From CAZTXD01 sp964617995 (GTDB lineage Bacteria > Actinomycetota > Acidimicrobiia > Spongiisociales > ZC4RG35), in contig CAZTXD010000129.1 in NCBI GenBank assembly GCA_964617995.1, positions 1 through 10,430 of the forward strand: a DNA stretch of 10,430 nucleotides. The letters are read 5' to 3'. This document shows positions 1 to 7,565 of the stretch, piece by piece. Below the pieces are notes generated by a model. The model did not search any database. It was not told where the DNA came from and worked only from the letters and a program-made list of their open reading frames with translations. Both the position numbers and the translations under genes were made by a program. The stretch's first letter is position 1; each line of letters begins with the position of its first letter.

Positions 1-2
1 CA

Positions 3-3000
3 TCAGCTACACCCGAGCGAGTTGCCGCAGTTGAGGCACTTGTAGCACGAGCCATTGCGGACGGTGATGTGTCCGCACGTGTCACACAGCGGGGCGTCAC
101 CCATCATCTCGCCCAGGGCCGACTGCATGCTGGCGGTGCCGGCGTCGACGGCGGTCATCACGGTCGCCTGCTGCGGCTGGGGGACCGACTCGCTGGTCGC
201 AGCAGAGTCGGCGAAGCGAGCCGCAGCCGTCACCGCGTCAACGTCGGAGTCGGCCATGGCGTCGTCCAGCTCCATCTGGTAGCCGGCCTCGGCCGCCACA
301 CCCGTCTTCGGCTCGGGCAGCTCCATGTCGCGGTTGGGTGGCACCTGGGCCAGCTCATCGCGCTGGAGGTACTCCACGCCCAGACTCCGGAACACGTAGT
401 CGATGATCGAGTTGGCCATCTTGATGTTGGGATGGCCCTCGACCATTCCCCGGGGCTCGAAGGTCTGGAACGTGAACGTGTCCACGAACTCCTCCAGTGG
501 AACCCCGTACTGGAGGCCCTTGCTCACGGCGATGGCGAAACAGGACAGGATCCCCTTGAGGGTGGCGCCCTCCTTGGCCAGGTCGATGAAGATCTCGCCC
601 AGGGTGCCGTCGTCATACTCTCCGGTGCGCAGGAACACCTTGTGCCCGCCCACTCGCGCCTCCTGGTTGTACCCGGAGCGGCGCGCCGGGAGCAGGAAGC
701 GAGGCGGCTTCATCCCCGAGGCGTATGCCTGGGTGGGGGAGAGGCCGGCGGGGATGTTGCCCCAGTGGATCTTCGACTCCGCATCCATGGCCCGGGTGAT
801 GTCGTCGTCCTCCTCGTCGGAGACACCGTCGTCGGACTTGGAGTTGAGTGGTTGAGCCGCCTTGGACCCGTCGCGGTAGAGGGCCATCGCCTTCAGGCCC
901 AGCTCCCAGGACATGTGGTAAGCCTCCTCGATGTCCTCGGGGGTCACCTCGGCGGGCATGTTGATCGTCTTGGAGATCGCGCCGGATATGAAGGGCTGGG
1001 CGGCGGCCATCATCTTTATGTGGCCGGTGTAGTGGATGAACCGCTGGCCGTTGCGACCGTTCTTGTTGGCCGTGTCGAACACCGACAGGTGCTCGTCCCG
1101 CAGATGCGGAGCGCCCTCGATTGCCTGACGGCCGCAGATGTGGTCGTTGGCTTCCTGGATCTCCTTGCGGGAGAAGCCGAGAGCGGCCAGCAGATCGAAC
1201 TCCCACGACGTGTACTCGTCGGGGGTGAGCCCGAGGCGCAGCAGCGCCTCCTCGCCCACCGTGAAAACGTTGAAGGCGTGGCGAAGCTCGAACACCGACG
1301 GCAGGGCCTTCTGGAACCGATCGATCTCGTCGGGGGTGAAGCCCTTCTCCTCCAGGGACACCCGGTTGACACGGGGTGCGTCTGCCAGCGACGAGGTGCC
1401 CACGATGTAGGTGACGATGTCTGTGATCTCGTCCTCGTTGTAGCCCAGGTGGCGGAGCGCCGGAGCAACCGACTGGTTTGCGATCTTGAAGTAGCCACCG
1501 CCGGCCAGCTTCTTGAACTTCACCAGGGAAAAGTCGGGTTCCACCCCGGTGGTGTCACAATCCATTTGGAGCCCGATGGTTCCCGTAGGTGCGATGCACG
1601 ACACCTGTGCATTGCGGTAGCCATGTTCCTCCCCCAATCGAAGAGCGAGGTCCCACGACTCTCTAGCCGCTTCCAAGAGATACGGCGGAGCGAAAGCCGG
1701 GTCGATGCCCACGACCGTGTGTGACACGTCCTCGTAGTCGGGATCGTTGTATGAGGCGCGACGGTGATTGCGGATCACCCGAAGCATCGCTTCGGTATTT
1801 TCGCTGTATTCAGGGAAAGGCCCCACAGCCTGGGCCAACTCGGCGCTCGTCGCATACGCATGACCGGTGAGGATCGCGGTCAAAGCCCCGGCGACGGCAC
1901 GACCTTCGTCTGAGTCATAGGCGATGCCCTGACGCATCAGCAAGGAGCCGAGATTGGCATAGCCCAGACCCAGCGTCCGGTAGTCATAGGAGCCCTTGGC
2001 GATCTCCTGGGAGGGGAAGTGGGCCATCGCAACGGAGATCTCCAGAACGATGGTCCACAAGCGGATGGCATGCTGGTATCTCTCGATGTCGAAGACGCCT
2101 GTTGTGTCGTCGTAGAACCTCACCAGGTTCACCGATGCCAGGTTGCAGGCCGTGTCGTCGAGGAACATGTACTCGGAGCATGGGTTGGACGCGTTTATCC
2201 GTCCACCGGCCGGAGATGTGTGCCATTCGTTGATCGTGGTGTCGAACTGGAGCCCTGGATCTGCGCAGGCCCAGGCTGCCTGGGCGATGCGACGCCAGAG
2301 GTCCCGCGCCTTAGCCGTCTTGCGAACATTGCCGGTGGTGCGCTCTTTCAATTCCCAGTTGCCGTCGGTCAGGACCGCCTGAATGAAGTCATTCGAGACG
2401 CGTACGGAGTTGTTGGAGTTCTGTCCAGACACAGTGGCGTAGGCTTCGCCGTTGAAGTCGGCCGGGAAGCCACCGTGCTGGATGAGGAGGCGGGCTTTTT
2501 CCTCTTCGACCTTTTTCCAGTCGATGAACGCTTCGATGTCGGGGTGGTCGACATCGAGGATGACCATCTTGGCGGCCCGCCGGGTGGTGCCCCCCGACTT
2601 GATGGCGCCGGCAGCTCTGTCGCCGATCTTGAGGAAGCTCATCACACCGGAAGACTTACCCCCGCCGGATAACACCTCGTTTTCCGCTCGGATGTTCGAG
2701 AAGTTCGACCCGGTGTTGTGAATTGCCACAAGCCCTGCCTCACCCGCGAGGTAATTGGAATGATTGGCGACCGTCAGGTCATAGAAGTCGGGATCGTCCT
2801 CACACGCCTCCACCGATGTCACGAAGGCCAGGGAGCGAGCGATGCGGGCAACTTTTTCGACTTCGGCATCCGTCCGGTCCAGTACGGAGACGGCGCGATC
2901 GAGCTTGGTGGGGTTGATCAGTCCGTCATAGTGAAGCCGACCGAGGTGGAAATTCTCGCCACCGATCGGCACCTTGAGCCATTCACCGGCGGGTCGCTCG

Positions 3001-4787
3001 CCGAAGATCTTGACGGCTAGACGGTCGGACATAGGCATGCAGAACTTCCGTTCATGAGTAACGGTCTCGTTCAGTAGCGCGGCACGACGATCCGGATGGG
3101 TGAGGTGCCTCGCCAGTTCCAGTCGGCGGGAGAGAGCGGTCGACTTTCTGATCACTGTGGCGATCGATACGCTTCCCGAAGAGTTCACGCCGCCGCCGAG
3201 TCCGAGGAACGATGCGAGCACGGCGACGTCTTCCACGAAAGAATGGCTGGCGCTCGTGTATGTGGCTCGCCCGTCGGATACTGTTCCATCGGAGTCGATC
3301 AGGCCCGCGAGGAACGCCAGAGCCATATCGCGACCGGCGAGCCCGATGAAAGACGGCATCTTCAGCGTGTACCGCTTCTCACCAGGTTCGAAGAGTCGGG
3401 CGAAGAACCCCGTCACCTTGCGACCGGTGTAAGTGACATGCTGTCCGTTCGAGACCCGACCGTCCTGCTGTATCGACGATTCCTCATCAAAGACCCGCTT
3501 GACGATGGAGATCACCCTCTCCAAGTTCTCGGTCGTCTCGTCGTGGAAGCGCAGTCGGAGCCGCTCATAGTCGTATGACGAGCCGTATACGTTGGTCGTA
3601 GTGGTACGTGCTCGACCCAGGCTGCCATCTCCCATGAAGTAGCCGACCAGCCACGCGAGATCCTGATCGAAAAGGACGCTCCGCTCTTCCTTCTTCCGGT
3701 AGTAGGTGGTCTGGTAGTAGACGACGATCGGCTCTGCGCTCAAGTGATCGGCTGCCGTTTCGTTGGGGCCCAGCACCGCATCGCCGCGTCCGAGCTCGTC
3801 GGCGCGCCGCTCGACCACTCGTTCGCCGTCCCACACGAGAAAGGGGTGCCACGCGGATACGACCGCACGCGCGCCGGTGTCGAATTTGACGGTCACTTTG
3901 TCGTCATGGTCTACCTCGTACTCCCAGACCAACTCGACCTTGTCGTAGACGTATTCGCCCGAGGTCTCGTCGACCGACAGTGTGAATAGATCGACATCTC
4001 CAACATCGATGTACCGGCCTCTGCCATCGAAATTCCGTACAGCCCGTCCCTCAGACCGGAATCGCTCGAAGAGATCGCGGATCGGAACGAAACCCTCACC
4101 CATCACAAACACACGTGAGTCTCCCGCCGTGCATCCGGATCCGAACTTGAACAGTCGGGCCTCTCGCACCCACAGATCCATGATCCCGGAGGGATTCACC
4201 AGGTCGTCGTTCACACGCTGGATAAAACATGCGTGCGGGGCGGGGCGCGAGTACGAGTCGGGAGACGAGACCAGCTCTTCGGAGTCCGGGTCGACGTACC
4301 AGAAGCCCTGGGCGGGACCGGTGATGCCGTAGGCGTGGTTGAGGCCGGTGTTGAACCACTGGGGGCTGTTGGGGGCCGCCATCTGGTTGGCGAGCATGTA
4401 CCTGAGCTCGTCCTCGAAGGCGTCGGCGTCGGAATCGGAGGCGAAATAGCCACCCTTCTCGCCCCAGTGGCGCCACGTCGTGGCGAGACGGTCGAAGACC
4501 TGGCGGGCAGAACGCTCGGGACCGGTCACCACCTGGCCGCTGTCGTCACGGATCGGTTCCCCGTCGTCGCCCACCTGGGGGACACCGGCCTTGCGGAAGT
4601 ACTTGGAGACCATGATGTCGGCTGCCACCTGGGACCAGGAGGCGGGGATCTCGGCATCGGTCATCTCGAAGACGATCGAGCCATCGGGGTTGGTTATGCG
4701 GCTGTCCCGGTGGGACCACTCGATCTGGTCGTAGGGGTCCTTCCCCTCCTCGGTGAAACGCCGTTCGATGCGCAGTCCCTTGCTCAT
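3..4787 (-). CDS. nrdJ: Vitamin B12-dependent (class II) ribonucleotide reductase, intein-containing precursor
   Basis: Reduces ribonucleotides to deoxyribonucleotides in the cytoplasm, using adenosylcobalamin to generate the active-site thiyl radical, so no oxygen-dependent radical subunit is needed. The precursor has 1594 residues; removing the intein (219-691) leaves 1121. Visible family marks: redox Cys187 in HACFIQRV; NPCSE at 868-872, with Cys870 as the expected thiyl radical residue and Glu872 beside it; Cys881, the expected disulfide partner of Cys187, 11 residues after Cys870 as in the family; the APTGTIGL phosphate-binding loop near 1066-1073; an acidic linker near 1318-1330; a TSCPD-type domain about 1370-1475 (GGHKVFLRTGEY); and a C-terminal cysteine cluster (1568, 1571, 1581, 1584, 1587, 1593) that looks like a zinc ribbon plus redox tail. 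The ATG has GGAAGGA 10 bases upstream. The stop is two bases from the window edge, so the next gene is not visible. Identity is very secure. Confidence 0.97.
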   Translation of the reverse strand: MSKGLRIERRFTEEGKDPYDQIEWSHRDSRITNPDGSIVFEMTDAEIPASWSQVAADIMVSKYFRKAGVPQVGDDGEPIRDDSGQVVTGPERSARQVFDRLATTWRHWGEKGGYFASDSDADAFEDELRYMLANQMAAPNSPQWFNTGLNHAYGITGPAQGFWYVDPDSEELVSSPDSYSRPAPHACFIQRVNDDLVNPSGIMDLWVREARLFKFGSGCTAGDSRVFVMGEGFVPIRDLFERFRSEGRAVRNFDGRGRYIDVGDVDLFTLSVDETSGEYVYDKVELVWEYEVDHDDKVTVKFDTGARAVVSAWHPFLVWDGERVVERRADELGRGDAVLGPNETAADHLSAEPIVVYYQTTYYRKKEERSVLFDQDLAWLVGYFMGDGSLGRARTTTTNVYGSSYDYERLRLRFHDETTENLERVISIVKRVFDEESSIQQDGRVSNGQHVTYTGRKVTGFFARLFEPGEKRYTLKMPSFIGLAGRDMALAFLAGLIDSDGTVSDGRATYTSASHSFVEDVAVLASFLGLGGGVNSSGSVSIATVIRKSTALSRRLELARHLTHPDRRAALLNETVTHERKFCMPMSDRLAVKIFGERPAGEWLKVPIGGENFHLGRLHYDGLINPTKLDRAVSVLDRTDAEVEKVARIARSLAFVTSVEACEDDPDFYDLTVANHSNYLAGEAGLVAIHNTGSNFSNIRAENEVLSGGGKSSGVMSFLKIGDRAAGAIKSGGTTRRAAKMVILDVDHPDIEAFIDWKKVEEEKARLLIQHGGFPADFNGEAYATVSGQNSNNSVRVSNDFIQAVLTDGNWELKERTTGNVRKTAKARDLWRRIAQAAWACADPGLQFDTTINEWHTSPAGGRINASNPCSEYMFLDDTACNLASVNLVRFYDDTTGVFDIERYQHAIRLWTIVLEISVAMAHFPSQEIAKGSYDYRTLGLGYANLGSLLMRQGIAYDSDEGRAVAGALTAILTGHAYATSAELAQAVGPFPEYSENTEAMLRVIRNHRRASYNDPDYEDVSHTVVGIDPAFAPPYLLEAARESWDLALRLGEEHGYRNAQVSCIAPTGTIGLQMDCDTTGVEPDFSLVKFKKLAGGGYFKIANQSVAPALRHLGYNEDEITDIVTYIVGTSSLADAPRVNRVSLEEKGFTPDEIDRFQKALPSVFELRHAFNVFTVGEEALLRLGLTPDEYTSWEFDLLAALGFSRKEIQEANDHICGRQAIEGAPHLRDEHLSVFDTANKNGRNGQRFIHYTGHIKMMAAAQPFISGAISKTINMPAEVTPEDIEEAYHMSWELGLKAMALYRDGSKAAQPLNSKSDDGVSDEEDDDITRAMDAESKIHWGNIPAGLSPTQAYASGMKPPRFLLPARRSGYNQEARVGGHKVFLRTGEYDDGTLGEIFIDLAKEGATLKGILSCFAIAVSKGLQYGVPLEEFVDTFTFQTFEPRGMVEGHPNIKMANSIIDYVFRSLGVEYLQRDELAQVPPNRDMELPEPKTGVAAEAGYQMELDDAMADSDVDAVTAAARFADSAATSESVPQPQQATVMTAVDAGTASMQSALGEMMGDAPLCDTCGHITVRNGSCYKCLNCGNSLGCS
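2715..4133 (-). mobile_element. In-frame intein with LAGLIDADG homing endonuclease inside NrdJ
   Basis: Residues 219-691 of the NrdJ precursor (473 aa) are foreign to the reductase. Splice junctions are clear: extein FKFGSG, then Cys219 (CTAGDSRVF, block A), ending in VAIHN (His690-Asn691, block G), then extein TGSNFSNIR with Thr as the +1 residue. Rejoining gives the normal reductase motif GSGTGSNFS. Block B is around SAWHPF (His314). The endonuclease has two LAGLIDADG helices, LVGYFMGDG (380-388) and LAGLIDSDG (493-501), both keeping the catalytic Asp (387 and 500). Block F is near YDLTVANHSNYLAG (669-682). All expected splicing residues are present, so self-splicing and homing both look possible. 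Codon use inside the intein is less G/C-biased than in the outer parts of nrdJ, with many codons ending in A or T. Boundaries are confirmed at codon level (TGC at 4131-4133; AAC at 2715-2717). Confidence 0.95.
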
Positions 4788-4797
4788 TTGGGGTCAG

Positions 4798-4804
4798 TCC
4801 TTCC
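4798..4804 (-). promoter_or_regulatory. Shine-Dalgarno of nrdJ
   Basis: On the minus strand GGAAGGA ends 10 bases before the ATG of nrdJ. It is a usable but slightly distant site, and it supports the ATG at 4785-4787 as the start. Confidence 0.55.
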
Positions 4805-4835
4805 TTTTCCAGCGACCCGGCTCTGTTCCCCCGAC

Positions 4836-4851
4836 CCACTAGATGTTGTGG
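4836..4851. promoter_or_regulatory. NrdR box 1 (start-proximal)
   Basis: CCACTAGATGTTGTGG matches 12 of 16 positions of the NrdR box consensus as I recall it (acaCwAtATaTwGtgt), including the central A-AT-T core and the CAC/GTG arms. NrdR is the ATP/dATP-sensing repressor of ribonucleotide reductase genes, and its sites usually come in pairs. This box lies 48 bases upstream of the nrdJ start codon. Confidence 0.75.
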
Positions 4852-4866
4852 TCGCGTGTCCCGCAG

Positions 4867-4882
4867 ACACCACATCTTGGGG
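4867..4882. promoter_or_regulatory. NrdR box 2 (promoter-proximal)
   Basis: ACACCACATCTTGGGG matches about 11 of 16 positions of the recalled NrdR consensus. It begins 31 bases from the start of box 1, about three helical turns, the spacing known for paired NrdR boxes. The outer half of one arm (GGGG where GTGT is expected) is degraded. The spacing supports both boxes being real. Confidence 0.7.
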
Positions 4883-4895
4883 TTCGGAATACATC

Positions 4896-4924
4896 AATGT
4901 AATTACAGTCGTGTCGTCCGTCAA
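4896..4924 (-). promoter_or_regulatory. Probable nrdJ promoter
   Basis: On the minus strand TTGACG (4919-4924) is followed after exactly 17 bases by TACATT (4896-4901), a good sigma-70-like pair. Transcription would start near 4889, giving a leader of about 100 bases that contains both NrdR boxes. A weaker alternative, TTGATG (4892-4897) with TGTGGT (4869-4874), would put the -10 inside box 2. TACAT-CA-ATGTA, a small inverted repeat, overlaps the favoured -10. Confidence 0.55.
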
Positions 4925-4991
4925 CTGATTCCGGAAGATTTTCTCGCGATCGCTCCCGGGACGCGACGCCCGGCCGCAGAGGGGGAAGTCC

Positions 4992-5012
4992 CGCCGGGCG
5001 AGAAGCCCGGCG
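4992..5012 (-). terminator. Terminator-like hairpin after the methyltransferase gene
   Basis: CGCCGGGC and GCCCGGCG form a perfect 8-base stem around a 5-base loop. The hairpin lies 46 bases beyond the methyltransferase stop codon and upstream of the nrdJ promoter, so it could end the methyltransferase transcript and insulate nrdJ. There is no T-tract, which is common for actinobacterial hairpins but makes the call less certain. Confidence 0.5.
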
Positions 5013-5058
5013 CGGGGAAGGAGAGACAAGATATCGGGCCGCGGTCGGGTCGGGAAAA

Positions 5059-5622
5059 TCAGACGGCGGTGGCCGTCACGACCGCCATCTCCTTGCGCCC
5101 GGCGCGGAGGGTGGCCGTCTCGACCCCGTCGAAACCGACCGCCCCCATCAGCTCGATGAGCGAGTCGATCCCGGAGGGGTCGAGGCCGTGCATCCCGGGC
5201 TTGTCGGTGGCTCGCTCGGCGATGTGGAGGACGCCGCCGGGGTGGAGCACCCGCTTGGCCTCCGACAGGCCGGCCTCCTGGTCGGGCCAGTGATGAAAGG
5301 CGGCGATCGACCAGACCACCGTGAACGAGTCGTCCTCGAAGGGGAGTGCCTCCGCACCTGCCACCTCCACCCGGGCAGAGGGAACCCGGGCCGCCGCCAA
5401 CCGGGCGAAACGCTCGGTGGGGTCGACCCCGGTCACCGACCCCTCGGTGGCCAGCCGGGAGGCATGCTCGAGGGCGGCACCGGGGCCACAGCCGACGTCG
5501 AGGACTCTGTCATCGGGTCGGATTCCAGCATGCTCGACGATCACCCGGTTCGACTTGGGATTCCGATACAAGAGGGCGTAGATCCGGGCCCAGAACCCAC
5601 CGAAGGCTCCCGTGGAAACCAT
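5059..5622 (-). CDS. Class I SAM-dependent methyltransferase (Methyltransf_11/25-like)
   Basis: A 187-residue soluble protein with the Rossmann methyltransferase signature. Motif I is VLDVGCGPG (Asp42-Gly48 in the glycine loop); GVDPTERF is the acidic strand after it that should contact the SAM ribose; EALPFEDDSF and the later KRVLHPGG complete the UbiE/Methyltransf_11 pattern. The substrate cannot be told from sequence; HHWPDQEAG near the active side is common in uncharacterised members. The start was set at the ATG at 5620-5622 because AAAGGAGG lies 8 bases upstream. The open frame continues 29 codons further to 5709, but those residues do not resemble the fold and would overlap the divergent promoter. 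The gene stands alone, divergent from the ABC operon and followed by a hairpin. General fold is secure; function is not. Confidence 0.88.
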   Translation of the reverse strand: MVSTGAFGGFWARIYALLYRNPKSNRVIVEHAGIRPDDRVLDVGCGPGAALEHASRLATEGSVTGVDPTERFARLAAARVPSARVEVAGAEALPFEDDSFTVVWSIAAFHHWPDQEAGLSEAKRVLHPGGVLHIAERATDKPGMHGLDPSGIDSLIELMGAVGFDGVETATLRAGRKEMAVVTATAV

Positions 5623-5630
5623 GTCTGCTG

Positions 5631-5638
5631 CCTCCTTT
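5631..5638 (-). promoter_or_regulatory. Shine-Dalgarno that fixes the methyltransferase start
   Basis: On the minus strand AAAGGAGG stands 8 bases before the ATG at 5622. This near-perfect anti-16S match decides for the shorter protein over the 216-codon open frame. Confidence 0.85.
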
Positions 5639-5675
5639 AGGGGAGCGGCAACTGTAGAGCCACAGAGGAAGGGTC

Positions 5676-5705
5676 TTGACGGATGTAACTCAACGCGCGT
5701 AGAAT
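5676..5705 (+). promoter_or_regulatory. Promoter of the ABC exporter/TetR operon
   Basis: TTGACG (5676-5681) and TAGAAT (5700-5705) are separated by 18 bases. Transcription would begin near 5712, about 20 bases before the GTG start of the permease, which also argues against the upstream TTG at 5716 as the start. It is the only convincing promoter for the four overlapping genes that follow. Confidence 0.65.
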
Positions 5706-5719
5706 TCATCGAGCGTTGA
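5690..5719. promoter_or_regulatory. 30-base near-palindrome, candidate TetR-family operator
   Basis: Arms TCAACGC (5690-5696) and GCGTTGA (5713-5719) are perfect reverse complements around the central GAATTC (5702-5707). Over the whole dyad 12 of 15 position pairs match (mismatches at pairs 5697/5712, 5700/5709 and 5701/5708). It covers the -10 element and the expected start of transcription, where a bound repressor would block the polymerase. The obvious candidate ligand is the TetR-family protein encoded by the last gene of this operon. Confidence 0.65.
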
Positions 5720-5724
5720 TATAT

Positions 5725-5729
5725 GGAGG
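5725..5729 (+). promoter_or_regulatory. Shine-Dalgarno of the ABC permease
   Basis: GGAGG lies 4 bases before the GTG at 5734 and 13 before the ATG at 5743. It falls inside the reading frame if the TTG at 5716 were used, which makes that start unlikely. Confidence 0.6.
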
Positions 5730-5733
5730 CTCA

Positions 5734-6750
5734 GTGCTGGCGATGGTTACGAAGGAGGTGCGACAGGTTCGCCGTGACCGTCGCACCCTGGCGATGATGA
5801 TCGTGATGCCGGTGATGCTGCTGGTGGTGTTCGGATACGCCGCCAGCTTCGACGTCTCCCGGATCGAGGTGTCGGTGTCGGGGCCGGGGGCGGGGCTGGT
5901 GACCGAGATGCTCGTCGAGCCGTTCGAGCTGGTGGAAACCGCCGGGGCCGATCCGGTGGAGGCCCTGCGGAGGAACGAGGCAGACGTGGCCATCGTCACC
6001 CGGCCCGGTTCGGCCACCGCCTACATCGACGGCGCCGAGCTGTTCACGGCCCGAGCGGCTCTCCAGGCCCTGACCGAGGCGGCATCCCGGGGGGCGCTGC
6101 TGACGACCGAGGTGCTGTTCAACCCCGAACTGGAGACATCGGCAGTGCTCGTGCCGGGCCTGGCCGGCCTCATCCTCATCTTCATCGGGTCGTTGGTGAC
6201 CAGCCTCGGCGTCGTGCGGGAGCGCCAGACCGGCACGCTCGAGCAGCTGGCGGTGATGCCGCTGGGAGCCCGGGATGTCTTCCTGGGCAAGATCGCCCCG
6301 TACTTCCTGGTCGCCGCCGTCGACCTGGTGCTGGTGCTGGGGGTGGGAGCGGTCCTCTTCGACGTCCCGTTCGTCGGCTCAGCCTGGCTGATGGCCCTGG
6401 GATCGGTGCTGTTCCTGTTCGTGACGCTGGGAGTGGGCGTGCTCATCTCCATGGTCTCGGAGAATCAGGGTCAGGCCATCCAGCTCGCCATCATGACCCT
6501 GCTTCCCCAGGTTCTCCTGTCAGGGATCATCTTCCCGCTGGAGTCGATGGCGCCGGGGGTGCGATGGATCGGCTACCTCCTTCCCCTCACCTACTTCAAC
6601 CAGCTCGCCCGCGGCGTCATGCTCAAGGGCGCACCGCTGGAGGCGGTGCTGTTCCCTATCGCCCTCCTCGCCGTGCTCGGGGTGGTCGTCTTCGGTCTGG
6701 CCGTGTTCCGATTCCGCTCCGAGCTGGGAACCGCCGGGGAGGCGTCGTGA
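5734..6750 (+). CDS. ABC-2 type transporter permease (YbhS/YbhR-like)
   Basis: Membrane subunit, 338 residues from the GTG, of an ABC-2 exporter. Layout: a basic N-terminus (KEVRQVRRDRR), a first membrane helix at about 18-38, an extracytoplasmic domain of about 100 residues, then five helices at roughly 138-160, 188-210, 216-240, 248-270 and 304-326. RERQTGTLEQLAVMP (162-176), just after the second helix, is the cytoplasmic coupling motif typical of this family. FPLESMAPGVRWIGYLLPLTYFNQLARGVMLKG (from 267) is also typical of drug and lipid exporters of the YbhR/DrrB kind. It is the first gene of the operon, and its last codons overlap the ATPase start (GTGA). Only one permease is present, so it probably acts as a homodimer, whereas E. 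coli has two (YbhS, YbhR). The start could be the ATG at 5743; substrate unknown. Confidence 0.9.
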   Translation: MLAMVTKEVRQVRRDRRTLAMMIVMPVMLLVVFGYAASFDVSRIEVSVSGPGAGLVTEMLVEPFELVETAGADPVEALRRNEADVAIVTRPGSATAYIDGAELFTARAALQALTEAASRGALLTTEVLFNPELETSAVLVPGLAGLILIFIGSLVTSLGVVRERQTGTLEQLAVMPLGARDVFLGKIAPYFLVAAVDLVLVLGVGAVLFDVPFVGSAWLMALGSVLFLFVTLGVGVLISMVSENQGQAIQLAIMTLLPQVLLSGIIFPLESMAPGVRWIGYLLPLTYFNQLARGVMLKGAPLEAVLFPIALLAVLGVVVFGLAVFRFRSELGTAGEAS

Positions 6751-7565
6751 CCGACCATGCCTTCGGCTTGTTCGATGTGAGCGTCAGCTTCGGGCCTATC
6801 CGGGCCCTCGACTCGGTGGACGTGACGGTGGCTCCCGGGACCGTCACCGCTCTCATCGGCGGCGATGGTGCCGGCAAGACCACCGCCGTCAGATCGCTGG
6901 TCGGCCTCATCGAGGTCGGCTCGGGCCGGGTGCGTCGGCCCCACCGCGCCGCTATCGGCTACCAGCCGGAGGGAGCGGGGACATGGGCGGACCTCACCGT
7001 CACCGAGAATCTCGATTTCGTCGCACGTGCCCACGGCCACCACGATCACGAACGGAGACGCCGACTGCTGGAAGTCACCGGTCTGGACGCCGCCCAAACG
7101 CGGCTCGCCGGGAACCTGTCGGGTGGGATGCGCCAGAAGCTGGCCGTCGCCATGGCCATGCTCGCCGAGCCCGAGTTGGTGGTCCTCGACGAGCCCACCA
7201 CCGGGCTGGATCCTGTCAGCAGGGCCGAGCTGTGGCGCCTCCTGCTGCGATCCGCCGGCGAGGGAGCGGCGCTGCTCGTCACCACCAGCTACCTCGACGA
7301 AGCCGAGCGGGCCGACCATGTGACGGTCCTCGATGAGGGGATGGTGGTCGCGGCGGGATCGGCAGCGGAGATCCGTGCCGGGTTCCCGGGAGTCGTGGCA
7401 GTGGGCAGCACTCCTCCCGAATCCGGCCGGGCATGGCGGAGAGGGAGGAGCTGGCGGGTGTGGGCGGCCGACGGGGCGGCGCCGGAGGGAACGGTCGCCA
7501 CCACCCCCGACCTCGAGGACGTGGTCACGGCGGCAGCGCTCGCCCGCAGGGAGAGGCTCAAATGA
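6747..7565 (+). CDS. ABC transporter ATP-binding protein, first subunit (like YbhF N-half)
   Basis: Cytoplasmic ATPase of 272 residues. Motifs in order: Walker A GGDGAGKT (38-45), Q-loop Gln73, signature LSGGMRQ (124-130), Walker B LVVLDE (144-149) with the catalytic Glu149, and D-loop GLDP (153-156). The switch (H-loop) histidine is replaced by Ser181 in TTSYLDEAERAD. From memory, the N-terminal half of the fused E. coli YbhF/RbbA ATPases also lacks this histidine (TAYMEEAER), so the change looks inherited and not a fresh loss. The start is the GTG at 6747, overlapping the permease stop and preceded by GGGGAGG; the frame is open further upstream, but that is inside the permease. The C-terminal 60 residues form a short accessory region. 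It most likely pairs with the next gene's product to power the permease. Confidence 0.92.
   Translation: MTDHAFGLFDVSVSFGPIRALDSVDVTVAPGTVTALIGGDGAGKTTAVRSLVGLIEVGSGRVRRPHRAAIGYQPEGAGTWADLTVTENLDFVARAHGHHDHERRRRLLEVTGLDAAQTRLAGNLSGGMRQKLAVAMAMLAEPELVVLDEPTTGLDPVSRAELWRLLLRSAGEGAALLVTTSYLDEAERADHVTVLDEGMVVAAGSAAEIRAGFPGVVAVGSTPPESGRAWRRGRSWRVWAADGAAPEGTVATTPDLEDVVTAAALARRERLK

Noticed and set aside
69..1724. 551-codon plus-strand open frame opposite nrdJ
   Set aside because: Long antisense frames are usual in high-GC genes. This one has low-complexity composition, no recognisable domain and lies entirely over well-conserved nrdJ sequence.
4791..4818. GGGTC/GACCC stem that could enclose the nrdJ Shine-Dalgarno
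   Set aside because: A 5-base stem around an 18-base loop is expected by chance in such GC-rich DNA.
4788..4890. Possible cobalamin riboswitch in the leader of the B12-dependent reductase
   Set aside because: The leader is only about 100 bases and has no convincing B12-box; a fragment AGCCGGG is not enough. NrdR boxes explain the region better.
5623..5709. N-terminal extension of the methyltransferase to 5709
   Set aside because: A perfect Shine-Dalgarno precedes the internal ATG at 5622, and the extension overlaps the divergent promoter and operator.
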